In this document: positions 10,839 to 23,536 of the stretch, piece after piece | Numbering within the stretch: the stretch's first letter is position 1 | Layout: every line of letters begins with the position of its first letter | Assembly: GCA_003222085.1 (NCBI GenBank) | Contig: QHUK01000009.1 | Span: forward strand, 1-64,000 | Direction of reading: 5' to 3' | Length of the DNA: 64,000 nucleotides | From: Gemmatimonadota bacterium | GTDB lineage: Bacteria > Gemmatimonadota > Gemmatimonadetes > Gemmatimonadales > GWC2-71-9 | Notes under the pieces: model-generated | The model's input: only the letters and a program-made list of their open reading frames with translations | Databases searched by the model: none | What the model was told of the DNA's origin: nothing | Position numbers and translations under genes: made by a program

Positions 10839-12626
10839 GTGCGCCGCTTGCTCGTGTTGCTCGTCGCCGTTCCGTTGTCCGCCCAAACCCCAGTCAAGTA
10901 CGAAGTTTCGATTCCGTCGCCTGCGGCGCGTCTGTTCCACGTGAGCGCCGATTTTCCGACGCGCGGCAAGGACACGTTGTACGTGTCGCTGCCCGCGTGG
11001 AGTCCCGGCAGTTACGAAATCCAGAACTACGCGCGCTACGTGCGCCACTTCGGCGCGAAGGGCGCCGCCGGTCAACCGCTGTTCTGGGATCGGTTCGACA
11101 AGGACACGTGGCGGGTCGTGACGGGCAAGGGCGATCGCGTGACCGCGGAGTTCGACTTTCTCGCCGACACCATCGATCTCTCGTCGGCGCGCATCGCGGG
11201 AGACTTCGGCCAGTTTCTCGGCACCAATCTCTTTCTTTACGAGGAAGGGCAGCTGGAGCGGCCGGCCGAGGTCCGATTCACCCTGCCCGCGGGCTGGCAG
11301 GTGACGACGGCGCTGCGGGGCGGCGGAAATGGGCCGTACAGCGCGCCGAGTTACCACGAGCTCGCCGACGCCGAGACCTTCGTGGGGAAGTACAGCCTCG
11401 ATTCGTTGCAGGTGGACGGCAAGTGGATCCGGATCGCCGTGTGGCCGGCCGACGCGTACACGAACGCGGTGCAGCGGAACATGCGGACCGCGGTCGAGAA
11501 GATCGCGAAGAGCGAGAACGCGCTGTTCGGCGGCCCCCCGTACGATCACTACACGGTGTTCTTCAACGTGATCCGCGAGCCGGTCAACTTTGGCGGCGGG
11601 TTGGAGCACAGCGCCTCTCAGTTCGACATCATACCCCAGGGCGCGTTTGCCGATGCGGCGGGTAACTTCGGCGACTTCATGGTGCCGCTGATGTCACACG
11701 AGTACTTCCACCTGTTCAACGTGAAGCGCATCCGGCCCGCGGAAATGTGGCCCTACGACTACCACGCCGAGCAATACACACCGTTGCTCTGGTGGTCGGA
11801 GGGTGTGACGGACTACTACGCCGATCTCACCAACATCCGTTCCGGTCTCTGGACACGGGAGCAGTTCCTCGACAATGCCGCGCAGGACATGCAACAAGTC
11901 GAGTCCGCCCCCGAGCCGTGGAGCGAAGAGGACGGCAGCGTGGCGACCTGGATCCACGAAGTCTTCGTGAACAGCTCGCAGCTCTATTACCCGAAGGGCG
12001 CGCTCACCGGGATGCTGCTCGACGTGGCGCTCCGCGACGCAACGGACAACCGCAAGAGCCTCGACGACGTCACGCGGGCGCTCTACACGCGTTTCTACCA
12101 GCGCCACAAGGGCTTCACGACCACCGACTTGCTCGGCTTGCTGCGCGAGGTCGGCATGCCGGACGTAGACGGCTTCTATCTTCGCTACATCAACGGGCGG
12201 GAAGCGCTCCCCTACGACAGCGTGTTTGCCAAGGCCGGTATCGCCGTCGTCCGGAAGACCCTGTCCAGCCCGTTCCTCGGCCTGAACGCCCAGCCCGGCG
12301 ACTCCGGCAAGCTCGTGGTGCAGGGCGTGGTGCCCGGGAGCGCCGCGGAGGCGGCGGGCCTCGAGCCCGGCGATGTGCTGCTCAAGGTCGGTGAGGTCGA
12401 GACCCGGCCCGACGAGGACTGGGGCGTGAAATTCCGCGAGCGGTACCGGGGCCAGGCGGGGGCGCCGCTCGCCATCGGCGTGACGCGCGGCGGTCGGGCG
12501 CTGAGTCTGAGCACGCAGGTGCGCGAGCGTACCGTGGTGTCGTTCACACTCACGCCCGCGTCGACCCCGAGCGCCAAACAGGCAAGGATCTGGCGCGGCC
12601 TAGCGACCGGTTCCACCGGCAACTGA
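10839..12626 (+). CDS. Secreted M61 family peptidase (glycyl-aminopeptidase-like) with C-terminal PDZ domain
   Basis: N-terminal signal-like segment, LMSHEYFHLFNVKRIRP, LLWWSEGVTDYYADL, PDZ-like VVPGSAAEAAGLEPGDVLLKV. Confidence 0.9.
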   Translation: MRRLLVLLVAVPLSAQTPVKYEVSIPSPAARLFHVSADFPTRGKDTLYVSLPAWSPGSYEIQNYARYVRHFGAKGAAGQPLFWDRFDKDTWRVVTGKGDRVTAEFDFLADTIDLSSARIAGDFGQFLGTNLFLYEEGQLERPAEVRFTLPAGWQVTTALRGGGNGPYSAPSYHELADAETFVGKYSLDSLQVDGKWIRIAVWPADAYTNAVQRNMRTAVEKIAKSENALFGGPPYDHYTVFFNVIREPVNFGGGLEHSASQFDIIPQGAFADAAGNFGDFMVPLMSHEYFHLFNVKRIRPAEMWPYDYHAEQYTPLLWWSEGVTDYYADLTNIRSGLWTREQFLDNAAQDMQQVESAPEPWSEEDGSVATWIHEVFVNSSQLYYPKGALTGMLLDVALRDATDNRKSLDDVTRALYTRFYQRHKGFTTTDLLGLLREVGMPDVDGFYLRYINGREALPYDSVFAKAGIAVVRKTLSSPFLGLNAQPGDSGKLVVQGVVPGSAAEAAGLEPGDVLLKVGEVETRPDEDWGVKFRERYRGQAGAPLAIGVTRGGRALSLSTQVRERTVVSFTLTPASTPSAKQARIWRGLATGSTGN

Positions 12627-12649
12627 AGGCGGCTATCTTGCCAACGGCC

Positions 12650-12913
12650 ATGGACACCGCGACGCCGGCCAGGGTGCGGGTGCTGTTTTTCGCCCGCTAC
12701 GCGGAGCTCGTCGGACGCTCCGAGGTCGCCGTGTCGCTGCCGCTCCCGGCCACGGTGGGGGATGTGGTGCGGCGCGTGCGCCAGGACTTTCCCGGCGCCC
12801 AGGCCCTGCCCGAGCGCCCTCTCGCGGCCGTGAACCTGAAGCAGGCCAAGCTCGAGGCGGGCGTGCAGGACGGAGATGAGGTAGCGCTGCTGCCGCCCAT
12901 TGCGGGCGGGTGA
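12650..12913 (+). CDS. moaD: Molybdopterin synthase small subunit MoaD
   Basis: RVLFFARYAELVGRSEVAVSLP...LAAVNLKQAKLEAGVQDGDEVALLPPIAGG with terminal GG. Confidence 0.93.
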   Translation: MDTATPARVRVLFFARYAELVGRSEVAVSLPLPATVGDVVRRVRQDFPGAQALPERPLAAVNLKQAKLEAGVQDGDEVALLPPIAGG

Positions 12914-12915
12914 TT

Positions 12916-12991
12916 CCCAGGCTGAAGCCTGGGCCCGACCCGACACTGTCCTTAAGGACAGTGCCGTGTCGGGCACACCCTTCAGGGTGTG
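12916..12991. repeat. Three consecutive palindromes between moaD and moaE
   Basis: cccaggc-tgaa-gcctggg; cccgacac..cactgtcctt/aaggacagtg..gtgtcggg; cacaccct-tc-agggtgtg. Confidence 0.85.
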
Positions 12992-13046
12992 AACAACGAG
13001 GGGATCTACGACGTACCTGACCCGGACTCCAATCTCTCTGGACGCC

Positions 13047-13452
13047 TTGGTTGCCGAGGTCGCCCAACCCGCGTGCGGCGGTACATGCCTGTTCCTGGGC
13101 ACCGTGCGCGATGGGCCCGACGAGCATGGGGTGACGGCGATCGAGTACTCGGCGTACGAAGCGATGGTGGACGCGGAGTTCGGACGGCTCCTGGCGGACG
13201 CGCGCGATCGTTGGCCCGAGGCGCGCATCGCCGTTCGACACCGGCTGGGCACGATCCCGGTCGGGGAGGCGAGCATCGCGATCGTCGCGGCGGCGCCGCA
13301 TCGAGCCCAGGCGTTCGAGGCCTGCCGCTACGTGATCGAAGGCGTGAAACAGCGGATCCCCGTGTGGAAGAAGGAGCTGCGGGTGGACGGGACCGAAGTG
13401 TGGGTCGACCCGTCCGGCCGTCCCACCGTCCGCCCGTCCGACCATCCGTCCC

Positions 13453-13460
<8 letters not shown>
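13047..13460 (+). CDS. moaE: Molybdopterin synthase catalytic subunit MoaE with repeat-encoded C-terminus
   Basis: CGGTCLFLGTVRD, IEYSAYEAMVDAEF, AVRHRLGTIPVGEASIAI, RAQAFEACRYVIEGVKQRIPVWKKE; start uncertain. Confidence 0.93.
13411..13452. repeat. Single-armed 8-nt tandem repeat (CGTCCGNC)n at moaE 3' end
   Basis: cgtccggc cgtcccac cgtccgcc cgtccgac catccgtc; shares 13-mer gtccgcccgtccg with the radA element. Confidence 0.75.
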
Positions 13461-15428
<1,968 letters not shown>

Positions 15429-15496
15429 TCAGTCATCCGTGATCCGTCATCCGTTGCTTCCACCGTCTCCACGGACGACGGATGACGGATGACTGA
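15429..15496. repeat. Inverted tandem-repeat element (7-nt word GTCATCC) at convergent mdh/sdhB junction
   Basis: Left arm 15429-15454, right arm 15471-15496: 24/26 complementary by eye, 16-nt loop; begins directly after mdh stop and contains sdhB stop. Confidence 0.92.
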
Positions 15497-16228
15497 CGAC
15501 GGCCTTTAAGTAATCCCGATTCAGTCGTGCAATGAAGTCGATCGAAATCTCCTTCGGGCACGCCGCCATGCATTCGCCGTGGTTGCTGCACGCCCCGAAC
15601 CCCTCCGCGTCCATCTGCGCCACCATGCCGACGACGCGGGCGGCGCGCTCCGGCTGGCCCTGCGGCAGGAGCCCCAGATGGGACACCTTCGCCGCCACGA
15701 ACAGCATCGCCGACGCGTTGGGGCACGCGGCCACGCAGGCGCCGCACCCGATGCAGGCGGCGGCGTCCATTGCCAGGTCGGCGTCGGCCTTCGGAACCAG
15801 GAGCGAGTTCGCTTCCGGCGCGCTCCCGGTGCGCGCGGTGATGAACCCACCGGCCTGGATGATGCGGTCGAAGGCGCCGCGGTCCACCACGAGATCCTTG
15901 ATCACCGGGAAAGCCCGCGCCCGCCACGGCTCGATCCATAGCTCGGCCCCGTCCGGGAACGAGCGCATGTGCAGCTGGCACGTCGTGGTGGCGCGCCGCG
16001 GCCCGTGCGGGCGGCCGTTGATGACCATGCCGCACGCCCCGCAAATCCCCTCGCGGCAGTCGTGGTCGAATGCGATCGGATCATCCTGGCGCGCCAGCAG
16101 CTGCTGGTTCAACACGTCCAGCATCTCGAGGAACGACATGTCGGGACTCACGTCCGTCATGTCGTAGCGGACGAAGACTCCCGCGAGCTCCGGCCCCGGC
16201 TGCCGCCAGACGTGCAGCGTCACGCGCA

Positions 16229-16229
<1 letters not shown>
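15447..16229 (-). CDS. sdhB: Succinate dehydrogenase/fumarate reductase iron-sulfur subunit
   Basis: [56 protein letters not shown]-terminal [15 protein letters not shown] encoded by the repeat element. Confidence 0.96.
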
Positions 16230-18142
<1,913 letters not shown>

Positions 18143-18144
18143 CG

Positions 18145-18840
18145 TCAGCGTAGCATGCCGGCGAGCACCGCCACCGGAATGGAGATGTACGCACCCGCGA
18201 TCAGCACCGCGATGGCCGCCGCGACGCCGCGGCGCCAGCCCCCGGTCGGCGGCCGGTTGAGCCCGAGGGTCTGCAGCGCGCTCCACGTGCCGTGGTAGAG
18301 GTGCAGCCCGAGCACGACCATCGCCGCGATGTAGGCGGCCGCCACGGGCCCCACCCGCAAGCTCGCCACGACGTTGTGATAGACATCGCCCGGCACGAAG
18401 CTCGGGTTCACGCGGCCGAACGTGAAATCGAGCAGGTGATAGATCACGTAGACGACGATGAGCACGCCGCCCCACCGCATCGTGCGAGCCGCGTATGTCG
18501 TCTCGACCGGCTCGAGCCGCCGATAGCTCACCGGACGGGCCCGCCAGCTGGCGCGCGTCGTCTCGATAGCCGCCCACATGTGGGCGAGCACCGCGACGAT
18601 CAGGACGACGCGGGCGATCCACAGGAGCCACCCGCGCCCGAAGAACGGGGCGCCGACCGTGCGCAGGCCCTCGGCGTAGGCGTCGAACGCGGCGGGCCCC
18701 TCGAAAATCTTCAGATTGCCGAGCAGGTGGGCGACCACGAACAAGAACAGGATCACGCCCGTGACGGCCATGACGGCCTTCTGGCCGACCAGGGATCGGG
18801 TAACGCCGGAGCGGGGTGCGACGGAAGGCTGGCTCGTCAT
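18145..18840 (-). CDS. sdhC: Succinate dehydrogenase cytochrome b subunit (type B, fused C/D)
   Basis: [74 protein letters not shown]. Confidence 0.93.
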   Translation of the reverse strand: MTSQPSVAPRSGVTRSLVGQKAVMAVTGVILFLFVVAHLLGNLKIFEGPAAFDAYAEGLRTVGAPFFGRGWLLWIARVVLIVAVLAHMWAAIETTRASWRARPVSYRRLEPVETTYAARTMRWGGVLIVVYVIYHLLDFTFGRVNPSFVPGDVYHNVVASLRVGPVAAAYIAAMVVLGLHLYHGTWSALQTLGLNRPPTGGWRRGVAAAIAVLIAGAYISIPVAVLAGMLR

Positions 18841-18923
18841 GGAAACGGTGTGATGATACCCGCTTTCCCGCGGCTCAGGCAAGGCGACGGCCGTTCCGTG
18901 CTATCTTTCCGGCAGGAGGCAAC

Positions 18924-19325
18924 ATGCTCTTGACGCTTTGCAAGTCAAAGCTCCACCGCGCGACGGTCACCCGGGCGGAGCTGCACTACGAAGGCAGCAT
19001 CACCATCGACAGCGAGCTGCTCGCGGCCGCAGGTGTCCTGCCGTTCGAGCGGGTCCAGGTGGTGGACATCGCCAACGGGGCGCGATTTGAGACGTACGCC
19101 ATCGCAGGCAGCGGGGCATCGCGCTCGGTGTGCGTGAACGGCGCGGCCGCGCGGCTCGTCCACGTCGGCGATCCGATCATCGTCATCAGCTACGCCCAGA
19201 TGACGCCCGACGAGGCAGCCCGTCACCGTCCGACGATCGTGCTGCTCAACGCCGACAACTCGATCCGCGAGACGCTCGCCGGCGACCCGAGCACGCCCAT
19301 CGAAGTGCTCTCGGAGTCGGCGTGA
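18924..19325 (+). CDS. panD: Aspartate 1-decarboxylase
   Basis: MLLTLCKSKLHRATVTRAELHYEGSITIDSELL; GSI processing site; GAAARLVHVGDPIIVISYAQM. Confidence 0.97.
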   Translation: MLLTLCKSKLHRATVTRAELHYEGSITIDSELLAAAGVLPFERVQVVDIANGARFETYAIAGSGASRSVCVNGAAARLVHVGDPIIVISYAQMTPDEAARHRPTIVLLNADNSIRETLAGDPSTPIEVLSESA

Positions 19326-20647
19326 CCGAGCCCGCCACCGCCACCGAGCCCCGCGCGGTGCTCCGCAACCAGGCGCCGGTCCCCTCACGCCCGGCGACCG
19401 GCCGCCCCACCGTCGTCATCGTGGGCGCGGGATTCGGGGGCCTGCGCGCCGCGCGCGCGCTGCGCAAGACCCCCGTCGACGTCGTGCTCGTCGATCGCCA
19501 CAATTACCATCTGTTCCAGCCGCTCCTCTACCAGGTCGCGACCGCCGGCCTCGAGCCCGAGCAGATCGCCCGGCCGGTACGCGCCATCCTGCGCCGCCAG
19601 TCCAACACCGAGTTCCGGATGACGGAGGTGACGGGCCTCGACCCGAGCGGGAAGCGCATCGTCACCACCGACGGGCCGATCGCCTATGACTACCTCATCC
19701 TGGCCGTGGGCGGCGAGACGAACTTCTTCGGCCTGGAGAGCGTGCCGCGGCACGGGTTTGGTCTCAAGGACATCCCGGAAGCGATCCGCATCCGCAATCA
19801 CGTGCTGCACGCCTTCGAGCGCGCCATGCTCGAAGCCGATCCCGAGCGCCGCCGGGCCGAGCTCACGTTCGTCGTGGTGGGCGGCGGCCCGACGGGCGTC
19901 GAGATGGCGGGAGCGCTCTCGGAGCTGATCCGGCTCGTCCTGGTGAAGGACTACCCGCGCCTCAACATCAAGGACGTGCGCGTGCTGCTCCTCGAGGCCA
20001 CCGACCGGCTGCTCGCGGCCATGCCCCCCCGGCTGCGGGAGGCCGGCGCCGAGACGCTGTGGCGCAAGCACGTAGAGGTTCGATTCGGGGCGACGGTCGC
20101 GGACTACGACGGTGCCCGGGTCTCCCTCAAGAGTGGTGAGGTGATCCCGGCGAGCACGCTCATCTGGGCGGCAGGCGTGAAAGCCGTGTCCCTCACGGGT
20201 CGGCTCGGATTGCCGACGGCGCAGCAGGGCCGGGTGGCGGTGGACCCGACCCTCGAAGTGCCGGGTCATCCGGGTATCTACGTGATCGGCGACGCGGCCT
20301 ACCTCGAAGTGGCCGGAGCCCCGCTGCCCATGATGGCCCCGGTCGCGATCCAGATGGCCGAGACCGCGGCCGAAAACATCCGGCGCCGCATCGCAGGCGA
20401 GCCCGCCGTGCAGTTCCGCTACCGCGACCCGGGGTCGCTCGCCACGATCGGGCGGAACGCGGCCGTCGCCTACATCCGCGGGATCGGGTTCACGGGATTC
20501 CCGGCGTGGGTGGTGTGGCTGGTCGTCCACATCATCCAGCTCATCGGGTTCCGCAACAAGCTGTTCGTGCTGCTGAACTGGGCGTGGGATTATTTCTTTT
20601 ACGAGCGCGCCGCGCGGCTCATTACAGAACTAGGGACTCGGGACTAG
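19322..20647 (+). CDS. ndh: Type II NADH dehydrogenase (NAD(P)/FAD-dependent oxidoreductase)
   Basis: VVIVGAGFGGLRAARAL, VDRHNYHLFQPLLYQVATAGLEPEQIA, VVVGGGPTGVEMAGALSEL, GIYVIGDAAYLE. Confidence 0.95.
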   Translation: MTEPATATEPRAVLRNQAPVPSRPATGRPTVVIVGAGFGGLRAARALRKTPVDVVLVDRHNYHLFQPLLYQVATAGLEPEQIARPVRAILRRQSNTEFRMTEVTGLDPSGKRIVTTDGPIAYDYLILAVGGETNFFGLESVPRHGFGLKDIPEAIRIRNHVLHAFERAMLEADPERRRAELTFVVVGGGPTGVEMAGALSELIRLVLVKDYPRLNIKDVRVLLLEATDRLLAAMPPRLREAGAETLWRKHVEVRFGATVADYDGARVSLKSGEVIPASTLIWAAGVKAVSLTGRLGLPTAQQGRVAVDPTLEVPGHPGIYVIGDAAYLEVAGAPLPMMAPVAIQMAETAAENIRRRIAGEPAVQFRYRDPGSLATIGRNAAVAYIRGIGFTGFPAWVVWLVVHIIQLIGFRNKLFVLLNWAWDYFFYERAARLITELGTRD

Positions 20648-20700
20648 GGACTCGGGGCTCGGAGGCGGTTCCGAGTCCCCAGCCCCGAGCCCCGAGCCCC
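20633..20700. repeat. Inverted tandem-repeat element (7-nt word GGGRCTH) at convergent ndh/zinc-ribbon junction
   Basis: Left arm gggactc gggacta gggactc ggggctc gga; right arm is reverse complement of ggggctc ggggctc ggggctg gggactc gga, in register. Confidence 0.92.
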
Positions 20701-20922
20701 GGTCGCACGCACCCGCCGCACCACGCCGTCCCACCCGCACTCGAGACACCAGCGTCGTTGCAGCGCGGGCAGCAGGCGGTCCAAGAACCGGTTTCGGAGC
20801 GGCACCATCTCGATGCCACAGTGCGGACAGAGGGGACCCCGCGGCAGCAGCAGGTAGACCACCGCGGTGACGATCGCGACCCGCATCACCACGGTCACGA
20901 GCAGAACCAGCACGACCAGCAT
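20644..20922 (-). CDS. Small membrane protein with C-terminal zinc ribbon
   Basis: N-terminal TM MLVVLVLLVTVVMRVAIVTAVVYLLL, then CPHCG...CLECGW; last residues encoded by the repeat. Confidence 0.6.
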   Translation of the reverse strand: MLVVLVLLVTVVMRVAIVTAVVYLLLPRGPLCPHCGIEMVPLRNRFLDRLLPALQRRWCLECGWDGVVRRVRATGARGSGLGTRNRLRAPSP

Positions 20923-20961
20923 ACTCCCTCATGATACTGTCGGGCCGCCCGGCCGGCCACT

Positions 20962-22932
20962 TCAAGGCCCAGGCCCGCGCACGAACGCGACGATCCGCCG
21001 CTCCAGCTCCGCAAGCTCGACAGGTTTGACCAGAACCCGCTCTCGCGGCACCGGAGTGTTCCCCGGCTCGGCGAGCTGGGACACGTCGCCCGACAGGAAC
21101 AACACACGCGCCGCGAGCTCGGGCCGCTCCTCCTCGAGCTGCGCGTACAGCTCGACCCCGCCCATGCGGGGCATCCGCAGATCCGCGAGGATCACGTGCG
21201 CGGGTTGCGCTCGCAACCGGGCCAGCCCTTCCACACCGTCCGCCGCTTCGTCGACTGCGGCACCGCGGCGCGTCAGGTACCGCGCCATGGGCCGCCGCAC
21301 GGCCTCCTCGTCCTCCACGATCAGCACGCGGAGCCCCGCCAGCGAGCCGACGGCCGCCTGAGCGCCGGCAGCGTCGGGAGACGGAGCGGGAGCGGAGGCG
21401 GGGGCGGGGGCGGGGGCGGGGGCAGAAGAAGCGGAGTCCGGAGCTGAAACCGACGCGACTGGGAGCGACAGGACGAACCGCGCACCGAAACCGGCTGGCG
21501 AGGTCAGTGCGAGGTCGCCGCCGGCCTCCCGGGCGATCTGGCGCGAGACATAGAGCCCCAGCCCCGTGCCGTGGTGGCCCTTGGTGGTGGCGAACGGTCG
21601 GAACAGGCGCGGCGCGATCTCCGGCGCAACGCCTTTGCCGTTGTCCCCGACCGCCACCGACACCTGTGCGTCCTGAACCCAAGTGTCCACGGTGAGGTTG
21701 CGGGGGGGGGTGACCGCGCGGAGCGCGTCGATCGCATTGGCCAGGAGGTTGACCACGACCTGCTCGAGCCTGATGACGTCCCCCTGCACGGGTGGCAAGC
21801 TTGCGTCGAGCCGCCCCCCCACGGTGATCTCGTCCACTCCGAACCGATACGACACGAGATCGAGCGCCCCCCGCACCACGTCGTTGAGATTGACGTTGGT
21901 CACTTCGCGTTCGGTCGCGCGGACGAACCGCAACAGCCCGCGCAGGAGTTTGGTGGCGCGGCGCGCCTGGCGCAGGATCTGAGTCATCTCGCTGCGCTGC
22001 TCTCCCTCGAACGCGGGATCGGCGAGGCGGTTCTCGGCGTGGGCGGCGATCGCCATGAGGGGATTGTTCACCTCGTGCGCAACGCCGGCGAGCAACTCGC
22101 CCGCCGCGGCGAAGCGGCCCTGCTCTTCGGCCCGGTCGCTCAGCACACGGGTCATCGCATTGAAGTGCGCAGCCAGGCGGCCGAGCTCGTCGGACCCACG
22201 GACCGGGACCCCCACGGTGAGGTCGCCGTCGGCGACTTGCGCGAGGCCGGCCTCGAGCTCGCGCAGAGGGCGCCACACGCGTCGCCGTACGACGGAGACC
22301 AGGACGGTCAGTAACAACCCGCCCGTCACGAGCCATACGACGGTGTCGCGCTGGACGTCGTAGGCTGCGTCTCGGAGGGCGCGCTGCCGCGTCAGCAGAT
22401 CGCTCCGAGCGATCCCGGCGACCCCGGTCCGTTCATCGTCTGCCACCTGGTCAAGGTCGTCAATCACCCCGAGTCGCGCGGTGGTCGGCCGCCGTCCTGC
22501 TTGGAGGTCGGCGATGACGACCGCCAAGGCGGCCGCGACGCGTGAGATCGCCGCGTCCGTATGCGACAGGGCCGCGCGTAAATCCGGTGGGATCGGCGCA
22601 TCAGGTTGTACCGGCAGCGGCGCCTCGCCGATCTCCAGGAGCCGTTGCGCGGCCTTCACCGAGTCGGCCGGCAGGGTCGGGCTACGGACGATTCGGCGCA
22701 CGAGCGCCACGGCGTGATCAAGGGCACCATCCCGACGAGCCAGGATCTCGGCCGCCTCCGCCACGGCCTCGGTCACGGCACCGAGCGCCAGTGCCGGGCG
22801 GCTGATGCGGAAGTAGAGGTAAACCGGGAGGGCGCCGGCATACAGGCCGGCCACAAGGGCGACGGCGAGCAGCGTCACCCGCAGGCTGAGCGCCCTCCTC
22901 GCCGTTGGAGGAGCGAGTCGGCGGGGGGTCAT
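20962..22932 (-). CDS. Membrane hybrid histidine kinase (HAMP-HisKA-HATPase-REC)
   Basis: GVAHEVNNPLMAIAAHAENRL H-box, DNGKGVAPEIAPRLFRPFATTKGHHGTGLGL, C-terminal receiver VLIVEDEEAVRRPMARYL..ILADLRMPRMGG. Confidence 0.93.
   Translation of the reverse strand: MTPRRLAPPTARRALSLRVTLLAVALVAGLYAGALPVYLYFRISRPALALGAVTEAVAEAAEILARRDGALDHAVALVRRIVRSPTLPADSVKAAQRLLEIGEAPLPVQPDAPIPPDLRAALSHTDAAISRVAAALAVVIADLQAGRRPTTARLGVIDDLDQVADDERTGVAGIARSDLLTRQRALRDAAYDVQRDTVVWLVTGGLLLTVLVSVVRRRVWRPLRELEAGLAQVADGDLTVGVPVRGSDELGRLAAHFNAMTRVLSDRAEEQGRFAAAGELLAGVAHEVNNPLMAIAAHAENRLADPAFEGEQRSEMTQILRQARRATKLLRGLLRFVRATEREVTNVNLNDVVRGALDLVSYRFGVDEITVGGRLDASLPPVQGDVIRLEQVVVNLLANAIDALRAVTPPRNLTVDTWVQDAQVSVAVGDNGKGVAPEIAPRLFRPFATTKGHHGTGLGLYVSRQIAREAGGDLALTSPAGFGARFVLSLPVASVSAPDSASSAPAPAPAPASAPAPSPDAAGAQAAVGSLAGLRVLIVEDEEAVRRPMARYLTRRGAAVDEAADGVEGLARLRAQPAHVILADLRMPRMGGVELYAQLEEERPELAARVLFLSGDVSQLAEPGNTPVPRERVLVKPVELAELERRIVAFVRGPGP
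21390..21421. repeat. GGGGGC hexamer tract encoding Ala-Pro linker in histidine kinase
   Basis: ggcgggggcgggggcgggggcgggggc; encodes APAPAPAP linker between HATPase and REC. Confidence 0.8.
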
Positions 22933-23107
22933 GACAAGGGCAGCGTGAGGGTACCGGACATAGTTCACCCCCTCATCCGCGCGTGCACGCGAACGTCGCG
23001 ATGACAACCAGCCTAAGATACGCGGCCGCCCGGCGCTGACTAGCGGGGCCGCGCCGGACCCCTCACATTTGCTTCCGCGCCTCGATGACCGTAGGGAGGA
23101 AGGCCGC

Positions 23108-23536
23108 ATGGCGAGCGACCCCGGCGAGCGAATGAAGATCGTGATCGGCTACGCGGTGTGGGCTACGCTGTGCGCCGCCGCGGCCGGAGTCGCGCTCTCC
23201 CTCATCCACACGTGGTTTTTCAGCTACCACGCGACACGACCGGGATTCTGGCGGACGCTGCTCGAAGACGCCGCCGTGACGATCGGCATCGCCGCGGGGC
23301 AGGGCGCCGTCGCCCTGGTGACGGGCAGCGTGCTCACCCAGTTCGGACGCGGCCTGCACGCGACGGTGCTCCTCGGGCTGCTGGTCGGGCTGTTCGACTT
23401 CGTGATGAACTTCCTGCAGATGGCCGTGCCTCGGACCGAGCTCGGCTGGATTCCCGATCTGGTCATCCTGGCGGCGGCCACGATCGCCATCACGGCCTTC
23501 GGATCCCGTTCCGCCAGCGCGTCGCCTCCCCCGTGA
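23108..23536 (+). CDS. Hypothetical multi-pass membrane protein
   Basis: MASDPGERMKIVIGYAVWATLCAAAAGVALSLIHTWFF...; several hydrophobic segments. Confidence 0.65.
   Translation: MASDPGERMKIVIGYAVWATLCAAAAGVALSLIHTWFFSYHATRPGFWRTLLEDAAVTIGIAAGQGAVALVTGSVLTQFGRGLHATVLLGLLVGLFDFVMNFLQMAVPRTELGWIPDLVILAAATIAITAFGSRSASASPPP

Noticed and set aside
15429-15496. Foldback elements as ordinary rho-independent terminators
   Set aside because: No downstream U-tract; tandem sub-structure and presence inside coding sequence (comF, radA) are not explained by terminator function
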